A DNA stretch of 64,000 nucleotides from Streptomyces sp. HD (lineage in GTDB: Bacteria > Actinomycetota > Actinomycetes > Streptomycetales > Streptomycetaceae). Below the pieces are notes generated by a model. It was not told the origin of the DNA. It worked only from the letters and a program-made list of their open reading frames with translations, and did no database searches. Below are positions 32,066 to 40,913 of this stretch, in pieces. The translations under genes were made by a program, and so were the position numbers. The stretch lies in assembly GCF_028369295.1 (NCBI RefSeq), contig NZ_JAQMYP010000030.1:1-64000 (forward strand), read 5' to 3'. Position 1 is the first letter of the stretch, and every line of letters begins with the position of its first letter.

Positions 32066-34357
32066 TCAGGCCGGTTCCAGCCGGACGACGACGGACTTCG
32101 ACGTCGGGGTGTTGCTGACGGCGGCCGTGGAGTCCAGCGGCACGAGGACGTTGGTCTCGGGGAAGTAGGCGGCGCAGCAGCCCTTCGGCGTCGGGTACGG
32201 CACGACCCGGAAGGCCGGCGCCCGGCGCTCCACGCCGTCCTCGTACTCGCTGACGATGTCGACCATGTCCCCGTCGGCGAGGCCGCGCTCGGCCAGGTCG
32301 TCGGGGTGCAGGAAGAGGACCCTGCGGCCCTGGTGGATGCCGCGGTAGCGGTCGTCCAGGCCGTAGACGGTGGTGTTGTACTGGTCGTGCGAGCGCAGCG
32401 TCTGCAGCAACAGCCGGCCCGGCGGGACCTTGGGGCTCTCCAGCGCGTTGGCGGTGAAGTTGGCCAGCCCGGTGGCGGTCGTGAACCGGCGTTCGTCACG
32501 GGGCGGATGGGGCAGCGCGAAGCCGCCCGGCCGGCGTACGCGGGCGTTGAAGTCCTCGAAGCCGGGGATGACGCGTTCGATACGGTCGCGCACGCGGTCG
32601 TAGTCCGACTCGAACTCCTCCCACGGCACTCGCGGGCCGGCTTCCCCGAGGGTGGCCCGTGCCGTCCGGCAGATGATCGCGGGCTCGCTCAGCAGGTGCT
32701 CGGACGCGGGCGCGAGGCGTCCGCGCGAGAGGTGCACCATGCCCATGGAGTCCTCCACCGTGACCAGTTGAGGCCCGCTCGGCCGCAGGTCGGCCTCGGT
32801 GCGGCCGAGGCACGGGAGGATCAGGGCCTGCTCGCCGGCGATGACGTGCGAGCGGTTGAGCTTGGTCGAGATCTGCACGGTGAGCCGGCACCGGCGCAAC
32901 GCCTGTTCGGTCAGCTCGGTGTCGGGGGCGGCGGCGACGAAGTTGCCGCCCAGCGCGACGAAGACCCGCACATCACCGTCGCGCATGGCGCGGATGCTGT
33001 CGACGGCGTCGTGGCCGTGGTGGCGCGGGGGCGTGAAGGCGAACTCGGCGCCGAGCCGGTCCAGGAACGCGCCGTCGGGCTTCTCGTAGATGCCCATCGT
33101 GCGGTCGCCCTGCACGTTGGAGTGGCCGCGCACCGGGCAGAGGCCGGCGCCGGGGCGGCCGATGTTGCCGCGCAGCAGAAGGAAGTTGACGACGTCGCGG
33201 ATGGTGGGCACGGAGTGCTTGTGCTGGGTGAGTCCCATCGCCCAGCAGACGACGATCTTCCCGGCGCCCAGCACCTGGTCGAACGCTTGCCGGATCTCCG
33301 CCTCGGGCAGTCCGGTGGCCCGGAGGATCTCGTCCCACGACGCCTTGCGGGCGTGCTCGGCGAACTCCTCGAAGCCGTGGGTGTGCCGTTCGATGAAGGC
33401 GGTGTCCAGACAGGTGCCGGGGGCCTCGTCCTCCGCCTCCAGCAGCATGCGGTTGAAGGCCTGGAACAGCGCCTGGTCCCCGCCCAGCCTGATCTGCAGG
33501 AACTGGTCCGCCAGCCTGGTGCCGCCGCCGATCACTCCGGAGGGCTTCTGCGGGTTCTTGAACCGGAGCAGCCCCGCCTCGGGCAGCGGGTTGACCGCGA
33601 TGACGCGCGCCCCCTGCTGCTTGGCCCTCTCCAGCGCGGAGAGCATGCGGGGGTGGTTGGTGCCGGGGTTCTGGCCGACCACGAGGATGAGGTCGGCCTC
33701 GTAGAGGTCCTCCAGGCTGACGCTGCCCTTGCCGATCCCGATGGTCTCCACCAGGGCCGAGCCGCTGGACTCGTGGCACATGTTGGAGCAGTCGGGAAGG
33801 TTGTTGGTGCCGAAAGCGCGGACGAAGAGCTGGTAGAGGAACGCGGCCTCGTTGCTCGCCCGTCCGGAGGTGTAGAAGGCGGCCTGGTCCGGGTGGTCCA
33901 GGGAGCGCAGTTCGCGGGCGATCACGGCGAACGCGTCGTCCCAGGAGATCGGCCGGTAGCGGTCGGCCCCGGCCGGGCGGTACATGGGGTGGGTCAGACG
34001 CCCCTGCTGCCCGAGCCAGTAGTCGCTGCGCGGGAGCAGATCCTCCAGAGTGTGCTCGGCGAAGAACTCCGGGGTGACCCTTCGTACCGTGGCCTCCTCG
34101 GCGACGGCCTTGGCGCCGTTCTCGCAGAACTCCGCCCTGTGCCGGTGGTCGGGCTCGGGCCAGGCACAGCCGGGACAGTCGAAGCCCTCCTTCTGATTGA
34201 CCCGGAGCAGTGTGAGCAGGCTGCGGCGGGCCCCCATCTGTTCGCCGGCGTGCCGCAGCGAGGACGTGACCGCGGGGAGGCCGGCGGCGTACTCCTTCGG
34301 CGGGCCGACCCGCAGTCGGGCGTCGCCGGGGTCCTCAGCAGGTGGCTTGCGAGTCAT
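32066..34357 (-). CDS. FdhF/YdeP-type molybdopterin oxidoreductase, probable formate dehydrogenase
   Basis: A 763-residue molybdopterin oxidoreductase of the YdeP/FdhA-like branch: an N-terminal FDCPGCAWPEP motif, NLPDCSNMCHESSG, LILVVGQNPGTNHPRM and a C-terminal molydop-binding domain (TVYGLDDRYRGIHQGRRVLF). Formate is the expected end product of PurU and of the mycothiol pathway here, so formate oxidation to CO2 is likely. No FdhD or electron-transfer partner is adjacent. It carries the regulon operator upstream, tying it to betaine catabolism. YdeP-type enzymes are poorly characterised, so the substrate is inferred. Confidence 0.78.
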   Translation of the reverse strand: MTRKPPAEDPGDARLRVGPPKEYAAGLPAVTSSLRHAGEQMGARRSLLTLLRVNQKEGFDCPGCAWPEPDHRHRAEFCENGAKAVAEEATVRRVTPEFFAEHTLEDLLPRSDYWLGQQGRLTHPMYRPAGADRYRPISWDDAFAVIARELRSLDHPDQAAFYTSGRASNEAAFLYQLFVRAFGTNNLPDCSNMCHESSGSALVETIGIGKGSVSLEDLYEADLILVVGQNPGTNHPRMLSALERAKQQGARVIAVNPLPEAGLLRFKNPQKPSGVIGGGTRLADQFLQIRLGGDQALFQAFNRMLLEAEDEAPGTCLDTAFIERHTHGFEEFAEHARKASWDEILRATGLPEAEIRQAFDQVLGAGKIVVCWAMGLTQHKHSVPTIRDVVNFLLLRGNIGRPGAGLCPVRGHSNVQGDRTMGIYEKPDGAFLDRLGAEFAFTPPRHHGHDAVDSIRAMRDGDVRVFVALGGNFVAAAPDTELTEQALRRCRLTVQISTKLNRSHVIAGEQALILPCLGRTEADLRPSGPQLVTVEDSMGMVHLSRGRLAPASEHLLSEPAIICRTARATLGEAGPRVPWEEFESDYDRVRDRIERVIPGFEDFNARVRRPGGFALPHPPRDERRFTTATGLANFTANALESPKVPPGRLLLQTLRSHDQYNTTVYGLDDRYRGIHQGRRVLFLHPDDLAERGLADGDMVDIVSEYEDGVERRAPAFRVVPYPTPKGCCAAYFPETNVLVPLDSTAAVSNTPTSKSVVVRLEPA

Positions 34358-34395
34358 CTGTGGCGCTACTCCGCGGTGTAGGGACGAAGCCGTGC

Positions 34396-34467
34396 GTTGC
34401 GCAGTACACAAATAGTGCCGCAATATGCAACATCACTAAGGAAGCCCGACGGACGAACCCCTGTCAA
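34396..34467 (-). promoter_or_regulatory. Promoter J with composite IclR-type operator (formate dehydrogenase-like gene)
   Basis: A minus-strand TTGACA (34462-34467), 30 bp, then GTTGCATATTGCGGC, four bases, TTTGTGTACTGCGCAAC (34396-34431). It marks the right edge of the regulon in this window. Confidence 0.75.
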
Positions 34468-34593
34468 GACCCGCACCGGGCCCCGGCCGCCGCCACGACC
34501 GCCCCGTCCCCTCCCGTCCACAGGGGAATCACCCCACCCCGCCCGCTGTTGTCGGCAGTACCAGCCCCTGCCCGAACCCCAAGGAGGCCGAGC

Positions 34594-35001
34594 GTGTACG
34601 GCGACCCGGCGACAGTCCGCAAGATCCTCACCGAGCTCGGCGACACCTGGGCCATCGTGGGCCTGTCCACGAACCGGCGGCGTGCGGCGTACGGGGTCGC
34701 CGAGGTCCTCCAGCGCTACGGAAAGCGCATCGTGCCGGTCCATCCGAAGGCGGAGACGGTCCACGGCGAGCCCGGCTACGCATCCCTGGCGGACATCCCG
34801 TTCGACGTGGACGTGGTCGACGTGTTCGTGAACAGCGACCTCGCGGGGCCGGTCGCCGACGAGGCGGTCGCCAAGGGGGCCAGGGCGGTCTGGTTCCAGC
34901 TGGACGTCATCGACGAGGCGGCGTACGACCGCACCCGCGCCGCCGGTCTCGACATGGTCATGGACCGCTGCCCGGCGATCGAGATCCCGCGCCTGGGCTA
35001 G
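34594..35001 (+). CDS. CoA-binding domain protein (YccU-like)
   Basis: A 135-residue single CoA-binding Rossmann domain (WAIVGLSTNRRRAAYGVAEVL, RIVPVHPKAETVHGEPGYASL, WFQLDVIDEAAYDRTRAAGL, MDRCPAIE). A GTG at 34594 directly after AAGGAGG is chosen. The function of this family is unknown. It carries no regulon operator and probably lies outside the betaine cluster. Confidence 0.85.
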   Translation: MYGDPATVRKILTELGDTWAIVGLSTNRRRAAYGVAEVLQRYGKRIVPVHPKAETVHGEPGYASLADIPFDVDVVDVFVNSDLAGPVADEAVAKGARAVWFQLDVIDEAAYDRTRAAGLDMVMDRCPAIEIPRLG

Positions 35002-35052
35002 GGCCCGTCCGGAGCCCTCCCCTCCCCACCTCGGCCATCCCATAATGCTCGG

Positions 35053-36276
35053 GTGACCTCCACCTCCCCCCACCCCGACTCCGGCACCCCGCAGCGCTTC
35101 CCGGTCGTCATCGTGGGCGCCGGACCGGCCGGGCTCACCGTCGGCAACATCCTGCGGGCGGCGTCCGTCGACTGTCTGGTCCTGGAGACCGAGACCCGGC
35201 CGTTCATCGAGCAGCGGCCACGGGCCGGGGTCATCGAGGAGTGGGCCGTACGCGGACTCCAGCGGCGGGGCCTCGCGGACCGGCTGCTGGAGCGGGCGCA
35301 GCGGCACACCGAGTGCGAGTTCCGGTTCGCCGGGGAGCGTTACCGGTTCGAGTACGCGCAGCTGACGGGAGTTCACCACTGGATCTATCCACAGCAGTTG
35401 CTGGTGACGGACCTGGTGCGGGAGTACGCGGACGTGCGGGGCGGAGCCGTCCGCTTCGGCGTGCGGGACGTGGAGCTGCACGACGTCGACACCGACGACC
35501 CCTCGGTGTCGTACACCGACCCGGAGACCGGCCGGCGCGAGGTCGTGCGGTGCGAGTTCGTCGCCGGCTGCGACGGAGCGCGCGGGGTGACGCGCAACGC
35601 CGTGCCCGCCGGCCGTGCCCACATCTCCCGCAGCGACTACGGCATCGGCTGGCTGGCGCTGCTCGCTCAGGCACCGCCGTCCTCCGACTGCGTCCTGTTC
35701 GGCATGCATCCGCGCGGGTTCGCCGGCCACATGCCGCGCAGCGCCGACGTGACCCGCTACTACCTTGAGTGCCCGCCCGGCGACGACCCGGAGAACTGGT
35801 CGCACGACAGGGTCTGGACGGAACTGCAGCAGCGGCTCGGTGCGACCGGCGCGCTGCCGCTGACGGAGGGCCGGCTGATCGAGAAGCGCGTCCTCGACAT
35901 GCACAATTACGTGGTCGAACCCATGGTGTTCGGCCGCCTCTTCCTGGCCGGCGACGCCGCCCACCTCACCGCCCCCATCGCCGCCAAGGGCATGAACCTC
36001 GCCCTGCACGACGCGTTCCTGCTGGCCGACGCCCTCATCGCCTACCTCACGAAGGCCGACACCACGGGCCTCGACGGCTACTCAGCGGCCTGCCTCGGCC
36101 GAGTCTGGGACTACCAGGAGTTCTCCCACTGGCTCTCCGAGGTCTACCACGGCACCTCCTCCGGCGACCCCTACCGAGCGGGCACCACCCTCGCCCGCCT
36201 CCGCCGCATCTTCGGCTCCCCGACGGCGGCACTGGCGTTCGCGGAGCAGTACCTGGGCAAGAACGCCGAGTACTGA
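35053..36276 (+). CDS. FAD-dependent aromatic hydroxylase, PobA-like
   Basis: A 407-residue flavoprotein monooxygenase: FAD motif VVIVGAGPAGLTVGNIL, the DG motif GCDGARGVTRNAV and the second FAD motif LFLAGDAAHLTAPIAAKGMNLALHD. Length and motifs resemble 4-hydroxybenzoate 3-monooxygenase. The GTG start at 35053 has a poor ribosome site but lies just before the FAD fold. No other aromatic degradation genes are nearby, so the substrate stays uncertain. Confidence 0.82.
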   Translation: MTSTSPHPDSGTPQRFPVVIVGAGPAGLTVGNILRAASVDCLVLETETRPFIEQRPRAGVIEEWAVRGLQRRGLADRLLERAQRHTECEFRFAGERYRFEYAQLTGVHHWIYPQQLLVTDLVREYADVRGGAVRFGVRDVELHDVDTDDPSVSYTDPETGRREVVRCEFVAGCDGARGVTRNAVPAGRAHISRSDYGIGWLALLAQAPPSSDCVLFGMHPRGFAGHMPRSADVTRYYLECPPGDDPENWSHDRVWTELQQRLGATGALPLTEGRLIEKRVLDMHNYVVEPMVFGRLFLAGDAAHLTAPIAAKGMNLALHDAFLLADALIAYLTKADTTGLDGYSAACLGRVWDYQEFSHWLSEVYHGTSSGDPYRAGTTLARLRRIFGSPTAALAFAEQYLGKNAEY

Positions 36277-36277
36277 G

Positions 36278-36643
36278 TCAGTCGTGCGGTGGCCGGTCGC
36301 TGAGCCGGTGGTCCGCCACGCTCAGCGCCTCGTCGACGAGGCGGCGCAGATGGCCGTCGCGCAGGGAGTAGATCACCCGGCGGCCCTCCTTGCGGGTGTC
36401 CACCAGGCCCGCGAGGCGCAGCCGGGCCAGATGCTGGCTGACGGCGGGGCGGGCCGCGCCGCACGTCTCGGTCAGGGTTGTCACGTCGGCCTCCCCCGCC
36501 CCGAGGGCGTGCAGCAGTGTGAGGCGGGTGCGGTCGCCGAGCAGGGCCAGGAGTTCGGCGGCGAGCGTGAAGTGTTCCTCGCCCGGGGTGCGCGGATGCG
36601 CATCGTGTGCAGGTGACAGGTGCATGCGTGCGCTCATACGCAC
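36278..36643 (-). CDS. ArsR/SmtB-family regulator
   Basis: A 121-residue winged-helix regulator (TRLTLLHALGAGEADVTTLTETCGAARPAVSQHLARLRLAGLV, then GRRVIYSL). It is divergent from a His-rich cation efflux gene, a usual arrangement for metal-responsive repressors. One cysteine (TETCGAARP) and an N-terminal His/Asp/Glu cluster could bind metal. A GTG at 36643 with GAGG 7 bp before it is preferred over the ATG at 36637. Confidence 0.88.
   Translation of the reverse strand: MRMSARMHLSPAHDAHPRTPGEEHFTLAAELLALLGDRTRLTLLHALGAGEADVTTLTETCGAARPAVSQHLARLRLAGLVDTRKEGRRVIYSLRDGHLRRLVDEALSVADHRLSDRPPHD
36628..36643. promoter_or_regulatory. Inverted repeat at the start of the ArsR gene
   Basis: GTGCG-CTCATA-CGCAC, perfect 5-bp arms covering the ArsR start codon, between the divergent regulator and efflux genes. 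It is a possible self-operator. Confidence 0.4.
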
Positions 36644-36698
36644 ATAATGGCCTCGTGGGCTGCTTCGCGTCCACTCCCGCGCACCGGAAGGGGAAGCC

Positions 36699-37802
36699 GT
36701 GAGCGACCGGCACCACCACCAGCACCATGGGCACGAGCACCGGCACGCCCACGGACACGGCCATGGGCGCGGCGAGCATCAGCACGAGCACCCCCACCCT
36801 CGCGCCCACTCCCCCGCCGGCCTCCGTCACCGCGTCGCCCACCTCCTCAAACCCCACTCCCACGAAACCGCCGACAAGCTCGACTCCGCCCTGGAGTCCT
36901 CCGCGCGTGGCATGCGTGCGCTGTGGGTCTCGTTGGCCGTGCTCGGGGTGACGGCGCTGGCCCAGGCGGTCGTGGTGGTCGTGTCCGGGTCGGTGGCGTT
37001 GCTCGGGGACACGGTGCACAACACCGCGGACGCGCTGACGGCCGTACCGCTGGGGATCGCCTTCGTGCTGGGCCGGCGTGCGGCCACGCGGCGCTTCACC
37101 TACGGGTACGGGCGGGCCGAGGATCTCGCGGGCATCGTCATCCTGCTCACCATCGCGGCGTCCGCGGCGTTCGCGGCGTGGACCGCCGTCGGCCGGCTTC
37201 TCGACCCGCGCCCGGTGGAGCAGATCCCGGCCGTCGCCGTGGCGGCGCTCGTCGGGTTCGCCGGCAATGAATGGGTGGCGCGGTATCGGACCCGGGTCGG
37301 TCGGGCCATCGGCTCGGCCGCACTCGTCGCGGACGGGCTGCACGCCCGTACCGACGGATTCACCTCACTGGCCGTCCTGTTGAGTGCCGGGGGTGCGGCG
37401 CTGGGCTGGCAACTCGCCGACCCGATCGTGGGGTTGGCGATCACGGCCGCGATCACGCTGGTGCTGCGGGACGCCGCGCGCGAGGTGTTCCGGCGGGTGA
37501 TGGACGCAGTGGACCCGGACCTGGTGGACCGGGCCGAGCGGGCGCTGCGGGACGTGGCGGGCGTGCGCGACGTGGGTGAGCTGCGGCTGCGCTGGATCGG
37601 GCACCGGCTGCGCGCCGAGGTGGCGGTCGTCGTGGACGGCGAGGTGTCGGTGCGTCAGGCGCACGCCATCGCCGTCGACGCCGAACACGCCCTGCTGCAT
37701 GCCGTGCCCCGGCTCACCGCGGCCCTCGTGCACGCCGACCCGGCACCGGTGCCCGGCGAGGCGGACCCGCACCTGCCCCTCGCCCACCACACGGCGGCCT
37801 GA
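36699..37802 (+). CDS. Cation diffusion facilitator, His-rich N-terminus
   Basis: A 367-residue CDF transporter with a cytosolic N-terminal tail extremely rich in His (first 35 residues), about six TM segments, metal-site motifs VALLGDTVHNTADAL (TM2) and ADGLHARTDGFTSL (TM5), and a C-terminal cytoplasmic domain. It exports zinc, cobalt or similar divalent metals. The GTG start at 36699 follows GAAGGGGAA. Regulation by the divergent ArsR protein is likely. Confidence 0.92.
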   Translation: MSDRHHHQHHGHEHRHAHGHGHGRGEHQHEHPHPRAHSPAGLRHRVAHLLKPHSHETADKLDSALESSARGMRALWVSLAVLGVTALAQAVVVVVSGSVALLGDTVHNTADALTAVPLGIAFVLGRRAATRRFTYGYGRAEDLAGIVILLTIAASAAFAAWTAVGRLLDPRPVEQIPAVAVAALVGFAGNEWVARYRTRVGRAIGSAALVADGLHARTDGFTSLAVLLSAGGAALGWQLADPIVGLAITAAITLVLRDAAREVFRRVMDAVDPDLVDRAERALRDVAGVRDVGELRLRWIGHRLRAEVAVVVDGEVSVRQAHAIAVDAEHALLHAVPRLTAALVHADPAPVPGEADPHLPLAHHTAA

Positions 37803-37809
37803 CCTCGGC

Positions 37810-38367
37810 TCAGGCGACGCCGAGCCCCTCCAGCACGACCGCCCCCGGCAGCTCCGCGAACGCCTTCCCCGGCACCAGCAGCTTGCCGCGCCGGCGCCCG
37901 CTGCCGACCAGCACGTACGGCAGGTCGACGACGGCCGAGTCCACCAGCACCGGCCAGCTCCCGGGCAGTCCGAGCGGGGTGATGCCGCCGTACTCCATGC
38001 CGGTCTCGCCGGTCGCCGTGTCCATCGAGGCGAACGACGCCTTGCGGGCGCCGAGTTGGCGGCGTACGACACCGTTGACGTCGACCCGGGTGGCGGAGAG
38101 CACCACGCACGCGGCCAGCGTGGTCTCGCCGCCGCGCTTGCCCGCCACGACCACGCAGTTCGCCGACTGTTCGAGCAGCTCCCGGCCGTAGTGCTCCACG
38201 AAGACGGCGGTGTCGGCCCACTCCGGGTCGGTCTCGACGTAGACGATCTGGTCGGCGGGGACGCTGCCGCGCCAGTGGCGTACGGCGTCGGCGACCGGGC
38301 GGGTGAGTTCGTCGAGGCAGTCGGGGGCGGGGGTGGCGTGGTCGAAGCGTCCGATGGGTGCGTCCAT
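37810..38367 (-). CDS. YbaK/aminoacyl-tRNA deacylase-domain protein
   Basis: A 185-residue YbaK/ProX-like editing-domain protein (NCVVVAGKRGGETTLAACVVLSATRVDVNGVVRRQLGARKASFAS, GMEYGGITPLGLP). The family hydrolyses mischarged tRNAs such as Cys-tRNA(Pro). It ends 7 bp from the convergent efflux gene. Substrate specificity cannot be told. Confidence 0.87.
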   Translation of the reverse strand: MDAPIGRFDHATPAPDCLDELTRPVADAVRHWRGSVPADQIVYVETDPEWADTAVFVEHYGRELLEQSANCVVVAGKRGGETTLAACVVLSATRVDVNGVVRRQLGARKASFASMDTATGETGMEYGGITPLGLPGSWPVLVDSAVVDLPYVLVGSGRRRGKLLVPGKAFAELPGAVVLEGLGVA

Positions 38368-38411
38368 GAGCGCACGCTAACAGGCGCGTGGGGCGCCCTC
38401 GGAGCGGTGCC

Positions 38412-38984
38412 TCAACGGGCGGGCGGGACCGAGACGGCCAGCATCCACTCGGCGGGGACGTCGCCCTGATTGCCGTAGGTATGCGGGGAGTCGGCCTCGA
38501 AGGTGGCGCTCGCCCCGGCCGGGATCCGGTAGTCCGTGCCGTCGACAGTGAGGGTCAGTTCGCCCGCGGTGACATGGACGATCTCGACGGTGCCGACGGG
38601 GTGCGGGTCGGAGCTGCTGCTCTCGCCCGGCATCACCCGCCAGTGCCACATCTCCAGCGGTCCGGGTGCCTCGGTCCCGGCGAGGAGCCGGCTGTGGCTG
38701 CCGGCGTCGGTGTGCCACAGCCGCACGACCTGTTCGGCCGGGACGACCCGCACCCTCGGTCCCTGTTCGTAGTCGAGCAGCGTGGTGATGCTGACCCCGA
38801 GCGCGTCCCCGATCTTGACCACCGTGCCGAGGCTGGGGTTGGTGCGCGCCTGCTCGATCTGGATGAGCATGCCGCGACTGACGCCCGCCCGGGCGGCCAG
38901 CACGTCCAGCGTGAAGCCGCGCACCGCGCGCCAGTGCTTGACGTTGCGCGACAGGGACTGGGTCAACAGGTCGAGGTCCGACAC
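38412..38984 (-). CDS. XRE-family regulator with C-terminal cupin
   Basis: A 190-residue protein with an N-terminal HTH_3 domain (FTLDVLAARAGVSRGMLIQIEQARTNPSL) and a C-terminal cupin (VEIVHVTAGELTLTVDGTDYRIPAG). The GTG start is at 38984. It is divergent from an EamA transporter, so it probably controls that gene in response to a small molecule bound in the cupin. Confidence 0.9.
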   Translation of the reverse strand: MSDLDLLTQSLSRNVKHWRAVRGFTLDVLAARAGVSRGMLIQIEQARTNPSLGTVVKIGDALGVSITTLLDYEQGPRVRVVPAEQVVRLWHTDAGSHSRLLAGTEAPGPLEMWHWRVMPGESSSSDPHPVGTVEIVHVTAGELTLTVDGTDYRIPAGASATFEADSPHTYGNQGDVPAEWMLAVSVPPAR

Positions 38985-39090
38985 ATTCCGTCCAAGTTCC
39001 GGAGTTCAATATTCTAGATGACAGGGTCCAATGTGCTGCACTACCGTGGGGTGCACCCGATCGTGCACCGAACTGTACTGCGAGGCCCTC

Positions 39091-39948
39091 GTGACAGCAT
39101 TCTTCGCCCTGGCCACCAGCCTGCTGTGGGGGCTGGCCGACTTCGGCGGCGGACTGCTCACCCGGCGCACCCCGGCGCTCACGGTGGTCGTCGTCTCGCA
39201 GGCGATCGCGGCCGTCGTGCTCGGTGTGATCGTGGTCGCCACCGGTGGCTGGAGCGAGGCCGGATCCCAGCTGTGGTTCGCGGTCGCCGCCGGCCTGGTA
39301 GGCCCGGTCGCCCTGCTCTGCTTCTACAAGGCGCTCGCGCTGGGCCCGATGGGCGTGGTCTCCCCGCTCGGCACCGTGGGCGTGGCGGTCCCCGTCGGGG
39401 TGGGCCTCTTTCTCGGCGAGCGGCCCGGACTGGTGCAGATCGCGGGGATCGCGGTCGCCGTGCTGGGCGTCGTCCTCGCGGGCGGACCGCAGCTGCGGGG
39501 CGCGTCCGTGCAGCGGCAGGCCATCCTGCTCACCCTGGTCGCGGCGTTCGGCTTCGGCACGGTGTTCGCGCTGATCGCGGAGGCGTCGACCACCGTCACC
39601 GGTCTGTTCCTCGGGCTCTTCGTGCAGCGCGTGGTCAATGTCCTGGCGGGCGGCCTCGCGTTGTACGTCTCCGTGCGGCGGGGCGCGAGCGCCCTCCCGG
39701 ACGGTGGCATCCCGGTGCGCGCACTGCCCGCGTTCGCCTTCGTCGGCCTCGCCGATGTCGCGGCGAACGGCACCTATGTGATCGCCGCCCACCACGGCCC
39801 GGTCACCGTGGCGGCCGTACTGGCCTCGCTCTACCCGGTGGTGACGGCCCTGGCCGCGCGGAGCTTCCTGCGGGAGCGGTTGCTGGCGGTGCAGGCGGCC
39901 GGCGCGGGGCTCGCGCTGGTGGGCACGGTGCTGCTGGCGGCCGGCTGA
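39091..39948 (+). CDS. EamA/DMT-family transporter
   Basis: A 285-residue membrane protein with about ten TM helices in two EamA repeats (LLWGLADFGGGLL and YKALALGPMGVVSPLGTVGVAVPV; second repeat ending YPVVTALAARSFLRERL). The GTG at 39091 has a GAGG 5 bp upstream. It is probably an exporter of small metabolites, under the divergent XRE-cupin regulator. Confidence 0.88.
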   Translation: MTAFFALATSLLWGLADFGGGLLTRRTPALTVVVVSQAIAAVVLGVIVVATGGWSEAGSQLWFAVAAGLVGPVALLCFYKALALGPMGVVSPLGTVGVAVPVGVGLFLGERPGLVQIAGIAVAVLGVVLAGGPQLRGASVQRQAILLTLVAAFGFGTVFALIAEASTTVTGLFLGLFVQRVVNVLAGGLALYVSVRRGASALPDGGIPVRALPAFAFVGLADVAANGTYVIAAHHGPVTVAAVLASLYPVVTALAARSFLRERLLAVQAAGAGLALVGTVLLAAG

Positions 39949-39949
39949 A

Positions 39950-40780
39950 TCAGGACTCGGCGGCCGGTTCGGCAAGTTCGGCGGCCGCCTTCTCGTCCAG
40001 CTCCGCCAGCTTCGCCGCCGTCTCCTCGTCCAGCCCGGCCAGTGCCTGCAACTGCTCGGGCGTGATCCCGTCGGGTATCGGCACCGGCGCCGGAGTCCGC
40101 AGCGGCGGCTGCCAGCCCTCGCCGGGCGTCCAGCGCCGTACGACCCGGGCGGGCGCCCCCGCCACGACAGCATGGTCGGGCACCACGCCCCGGACCACCG
40201 CACCGGCGGCCACCACGACGTTCCGCCCGATCCGGGCGCCCGGCAGGATCACCGCCCCGGTGCCGATCCAGCACCCCGGGCCGATCTCGACCGGCTCCAT
40301 GCGCGGCCACTGCTTGCCGATGGGCTCGTGGGGATCGTCGTACGAGTGGTTCGTGGATGTGACGTAGACGTACGGCCCGAAGTAGCAGTCGCTGCCGATG
40401 GTGACCGTGGTGTCGGCGATGACGTGGCTGCCGCGGCCCAGCACCACGCCGTCCCCGATGCGCAGGATCGGCTCGGGGCCGAGGTCGAGGTCGGGCATCA
40501 GACCGGCGGTCAGGGTGACCTGCTCGCCGACGATGCAGTGGGAGCCGAGGTGGATCCAGGGTTCGCCGAAGACCGTGCCCAGCGGAAAGGCCAGCCGGGT
40601 GGCTTCGCCGATCGAGCCGAAGCGGAAGCGGCCGGGGCTGTCGGCCGTCACCGAGCCCGTGCGCTGCACCCAGGCCCAGCCCGCGTGGACCGCGCGCTGC
40701 GCCAGTCGGCGTCGCCAGGACGAGAACGTGTTCTTGCTCTTCGGCACCTGCTCACGGTACTCAGCGTGAGCTCGGCTCAT
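39950..40780 (-). CDS. Left-handed beta-helix acyltransferase
   Basis: A 276-residue hexapeptide-repeat acyltransferase (IGDGVVLGRGSHVIADTTVTIGSDCYFGPYVYVTSTNHSYDD, IGPGCWIGTGAVILPGARIGRNVVVAAGAVVRG), with the NH histidine pair typical of LbH acetyltransferases. The C-terminal 35 residues are Ala/Glu-rich (EETAAKLAELDEKAAAELAE) and may form a helix. The ATG at 40780 is used; a GTG at VPKSKN is possible. The acceptor is unknown. Confidence 0.83.
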   Translation of the reverse strand: MSRAHAEYREQVPKSKNTFSSWRRRLAQRAVHAGWAWVQRTGSVTADSPGRFRFGSIGEATRLAFPLGTVFGEPWIHLGSHCIVGEQVTLTAGLMPDLDLGPEPILRIGDGVVLGRGSHVIADTTVTIGSDCYFGPYVYVTSTNHSYDDPHEPIGKQWPRMEPVEIGPGCWIGTGAVILPGARIGRNVVVAAGAVVRGVVPDHAVVAGAPARVVRRWTPGEGWQPPLRTPAPVPIPDGITPEQLQALAGLDEETAAKLAELDEKAAAELAEPAAES

Positions 40781-40862
40781 GAGGCCGGGTGCCTGTGATC
40801 TTCGCCCCATGGAGCCCCATGGCACCCCTGACGGGCGTGGAGGTCCGTCGACGCCGTGTGGT

Positions 40863-40879
40863 TCACCCGCGGCGGGTGA
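40863..40879. promoter_or_regulatory. TCACC-N7-GGTGA element 1
   Basis: TCACCCGCGGCGGGTGA, a perfect 17-bp palindrome 34 bp upstream of the repeat-protein ATG at 40914. Confidence 0.5.
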
Positions 40880-40913
40880 TCCGACCGGGTCGGCGGCGTG
40901 CTGCGCTGGTGAG

